The notes under the pieces: model-generated
What the model saw: the letters and a program-made list of their open reading frames with translations, nothing else
What the model was told of the DNA's origin: nothing
Database searches by the model: none
Shown here: positions 34,232 to 36,110 of the stretch, in pieces
Position numbering within the stretch: position 1 is the first letter of the stretch
How the letters are laid out: each line of letters opens with the position of its first letter
Origin: JBOGGX01 sp050744245
GTDB taxonomy: Bacteria; Actinomycetota; Acidimicrobiia; Acidimicrobiales; JBOGGX01
NCBI GenBank assembly: GCA_050744245.1
Contig: JBOGGX010000021.1
Span: 1 to 36,110 of the forward strand
Direction of reading: 5' to 3'
Length of the DNA: 36,110 bases
Made by a program: the position numbers and the translations under genes

Positions 34232-36110
34232 GTGACCGCCGTGGGCGACGTCGCCATAATGACCCTCGTCGCCGCGGGCCTCGCGTCGGCGGTGGTGTCC
34301 GGGGTCGCAGCCCGTCGAGGCGACCGCCGGGTGCGCCGCATCGGACTCTGGCTGTTGGCGGCGGCGGTGGGCGCGGGCGGGGTGGCCGTGATCGGGCTCG
34401 GATGGGCAATGATCCGATCCGACTTCACGCTGGCCTATGTGACCGAGCAGAGCCGCAGCACGGGCTCGGCGTGGTACCGCCTGGCCGGGCTGTGGGGCGG
34501 GATGGCCGGGTCGCTACTGGTATGGACGGCGATGCTCGGTGCCGTCGGGTTGGTGACGGTCTGGCGGCTGGCCCGGCAGCCGGTGGCGCTGGTGGCCACG
34601 GTCCAGGCGACGGCGGCCGCGGTGGTGGCCGGCTTCGGGCTGGTGTTGGTGGCGCTGGCCGACCCGTTCGTCGACCTCTCCGCCCCGGCGGTCGACGGTC
34701 GGGGGTTGACGCCGATCCTCGAGCACCCGGCGATGCTCTACCACCCGCCGTTGCTGTACCTGGGGCTGACCAGCCTGCTGGCGCCGTTCGCCCTGACGAT
34801 GGGGGCGGCCGCCACCGACTCGCTCGACGCCCGCTGGCTGGCCCGTTGCCGCCGGTGGGCACTGGTGCCGTGGGTGCTCCTCGGCGTCGGGATGGTCGCG
34901 GGCGCCCACTGGGCCTACGCCGAGGTCGGATGGGGCGGGTTCTGGGCGTGGGATCCCGTCGAGAACACCGCCCTCCTCCCGTGGTTGGCCGTCACCGCGT
35001 TCATCCATGCCGTCATGCTGCGGGCCCGGTTCGTGGCCGCCGCGCTCGTCGTCAGCGCGTTCCTTGTCGCCCTGCTCGGCACGCTGCTGACCCGGTCGGG
35101 GGCGACCCAGTCGGTGCACGCGTTCGCCGAGGATCCGGCGATCGGACGGGCGCTGCTCGTGCTGGTCGTGTCGGCCGGGGTGGCCGCATCGGTGCTGCTG
35201 GCCGGGGCCTGCCGCCGCTCGCCCGCAGTCCTCGGATCGAAGGTCGATCGATCCGGACGGGCCCGGGCGTTGCGGGCCCAGGTGACGACGGTGGTCATCG
35301 CCCTGGTGGTCGTGCTGGTCGGCACGGTGTACCCGTTGGTCCAGACGCTGGTCGGCCGCGACGACGTAGGGGCGGTCGACGGGGGGTTCTTCGCGCTCTT
35401 CGTCGGTCCGCTGGCCCTGGTGGTGCTGGTCCTGGCTGGCGTCGGTCCCCGGCTCGGTGGCCGGCGGCCGGGCTCGCTCGGTCTGGCCGGGCCGGTGGTG
35501 GTGGGCGGGGTCGCGTTGGCGGCGGCCGTGGTCGCGGGCTGGCGGACGCCCTTTGCGCTCGCCGTGGCTGCGTTCGGCGGGTTCACCCTGGCCGCGTCGG
35601 TGATCGACCTGGTTCGGAATCGGCGCGGCGGTCACCTGGTCCACCTCGGCCTGGCCGTGTTCCTCGTCGGCGTCGCCGGGTCGAGCACGGGAGGGAGCGT
35701 CACCGCCACCGTCGGCGCAGGGGAGCGGGTGTCGGTCGCCGGCTATCAGGTTGGCAACGACGGGGCGCGGGTCACCACCGGTCCGGACGAGGCGATCCAG
35801 CGCGTCGCCGCACCGGTGACGGTGGAGCGCCGGGGGGAGGTCGTCGCCCGGCTCACGCCCGAGATCCGTGTCGACCGGGCGACGGGCGACCAGTTGGCCG
35901 AGACCGCGGTGTGGTCGTCGCTGCTCACCGACGTGCAGGTCGCGCTGCGGGACGCGGGCGACGACGGCCAGGCCCTGCTGCAGGTCCACGTCCGCCCGCT
36001 CGTGGCCTGGGTCTGGTGGGGCGGCCTCCTGATGGTCGCCGGCGGCGCCGGGGCCCTGGCCCAGTCCCGAATGTGGGGTGGTTATCGCGCCTATGACCGC
36101 GATAACCACC
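34232..36110 (+). CDS. CcmF-type cytochrome c maturation/assembly protein (partial)
   Basis: This is a CcmF-type membrane protein (haem lyase/cytochrome c biogenesis, CcmF/CcsA superfamily), open to the window end, with 626 codons visible. Seen: many helices, EQSRSTGSAWYRLAGLWGGMAGSLL near residues 60-85, HPPLLYLG near 171-178, the WWD haem-handling region WAYAEVGWGGFWAWDPVENTALLPWL near 227-252, LTRSGATQSVHAFAED, and the C-terminal periplasmic part ending in LVAWVWWGGLLMVAGGAGALAQ. CcmF assembles c-type cytochromes by ligating haem at the outer membrane face. GTG 34232 is chosen for the TATCGT box; GTG 34211 and ATG 34259 are in frame. The last 14 codons (SRMWGGYRAYDRDNH) are the dispersed repeat read as protein, probably a replaced C-terminal tail. 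Confidence 0.88.
   Translation, partial: MTAVGDVAIMTLVAAGLASAVVSGVAARRGDRRVRRIGLWLLAAAVGAGGVAVIGLGWAMIRSDFTLAYVTEQSRSTGSAWYRLAGLWGGMAGSLLVWTAMLGAVGLVTVWRLARQPVALVATVQATAAAVVAGFGLVLVALADPFVDLSAPAVDGRGLTPILEHPAMLYHPPLLYLGLTSLLAPFALTMGAAATDSLDARWLARCRRWALVPWVLLGVGMVAGAHWAYAEVGWGGFWAWDPVENTALLPWLAVTAFIHAVMLRARFVAAALVVSAFLVALLGTLLTRSGATQSVHAFAEDPAIGRALLVLVVSAGVAASVLLAGACRRSPAVLGSKVDRSGRARALRAQVTTVVIALVVVLVGTVYPLVQTLVGRDDVGAVDGGFFALFVGPLALVVLVLAGVGPRLGGRRPGSLGLAGPVVVGGVALAAAVVAGWRTPFALAVAAFGGFTLAASVIDLVRNRRGGHLVHLGLAVFLVGVAGSSTGGSVTATVGAGERVSVAGYQVGNDGARVTTGPDEAIQRVAAPVTVERRGEVVARLTPEIRVDRATGDQLAETAVWSSLLTDVQVALRDAGDDGQALLQVHVRPLVAWVWWGGLLMVAGGAGALAQSRMWGGYRAYDRDNH
36068..36110 (+). repeat. Dispersed palindromic repeat, copy C (cut by window end)
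   Basis: The visible 43 nt match copy B at 38 of 43 positions. The stem GGTGGTTATCGCG / CGCGATAACCACC is a perfect 13 bp; the C:C mismatch of copy B is an A:T pair here, so the fold is kept although the sequence changed. It lies within the open reading frame of the CcmF-type gene. Confidence 0.8.

Noticed and set aside
34514..36109. 531-codon open frame on the minus strand under the CcmF-type gene
   Set aside because: It is rich in Asp/His/Gly/Arg without any domain; the plus strand gives a clear CcmF protein.

Overview
The window is about 70% GC, densely coded on both strands, and rich in GTG starts and ATGA/GTGA gene overlaps. Gene content (LivFGHMK systems, a FadD-type ligase, MscL, CcmF, DUF305, DUF445, DUF4287-DUF5655) and many apparently leaderless starts suggest a high-GC actinobacterium. 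I would guess an Acidimicrobiia relative, but this is inference without a marker gene.

Layout. (1) 1-7805, all on the minus strand: a DasABC/NgcEFG-like sugar import and catabolism operon. In transcription order it holds a ROK repressor, a sugar-binding lipoprotein, two MalF/MalG-type permeases, a NagZ-like GH3 glycosidase, an MsiK/UgpC-type ATPase and a ROK kinase cut by the window edge. The gene set fits uptake and cleavage of an amino-sugar oligosaccharide such as chitobiose. (2) 7931-9277: an MFS transporter pseudogene with three lesions. (3) 9368-16291, plus strand: a tightly overlapped livF-livG-fadD-livH-livM-livK operon, a branched-chain-type ABC importer with an embedded acyl-CoA ligase, probably for coupled uptake and activation of a carboxylic acid. 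(4) 16375-19712: a GlcD-like FAD oxidase divergent from an aldehyde dehydrogenase, followed by a hotdog thioesterase. (5) 19856-22340: a small unknown protein, a confused low-complexity stretch that looks frameshifted, and an intact DUF445 membrane protein. (6) 22451-24325, minus: two decayed genes, a PhoD-like phosphatase lacking its metal-site core and a diacylglycerol-kinase-like gene. (7) 24377-25879: an alpha/beta hydrolase divergent from a DUF4287-DUF5655 protein. (8) 25897-31914, plus: a cluster for the aerobic CoA-dependent route of anthranilate (2-aminobenzoate) or a similar aromatic acid. It holds a small unknown protein, enoyl-CoA hydratase, Rid-family protein, the two-domain monooxygenase/old-yellow-enzyme fusion, acyl-CoA dehydrogenase and SDR. 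(9) 31934-36110: a DUF305 protein, MscL, a polyprenyl diphosphate synthase and a CcmF-type cytochrome c assembly protein running off the window.

The most unusual non-gene signals are a dispersed structured palindromic repeat with three copies (4217-4269, 22350-22402, 36068-36110, the last read into the ccmF frame), a perfect 15-bp inverted repeat inside the anthranilate cluster (29911-29959), 8-nt tandem repeats at two gene junctions of the sugar operon, and a recurring TAnnnT box 6-7 nt before start codons.
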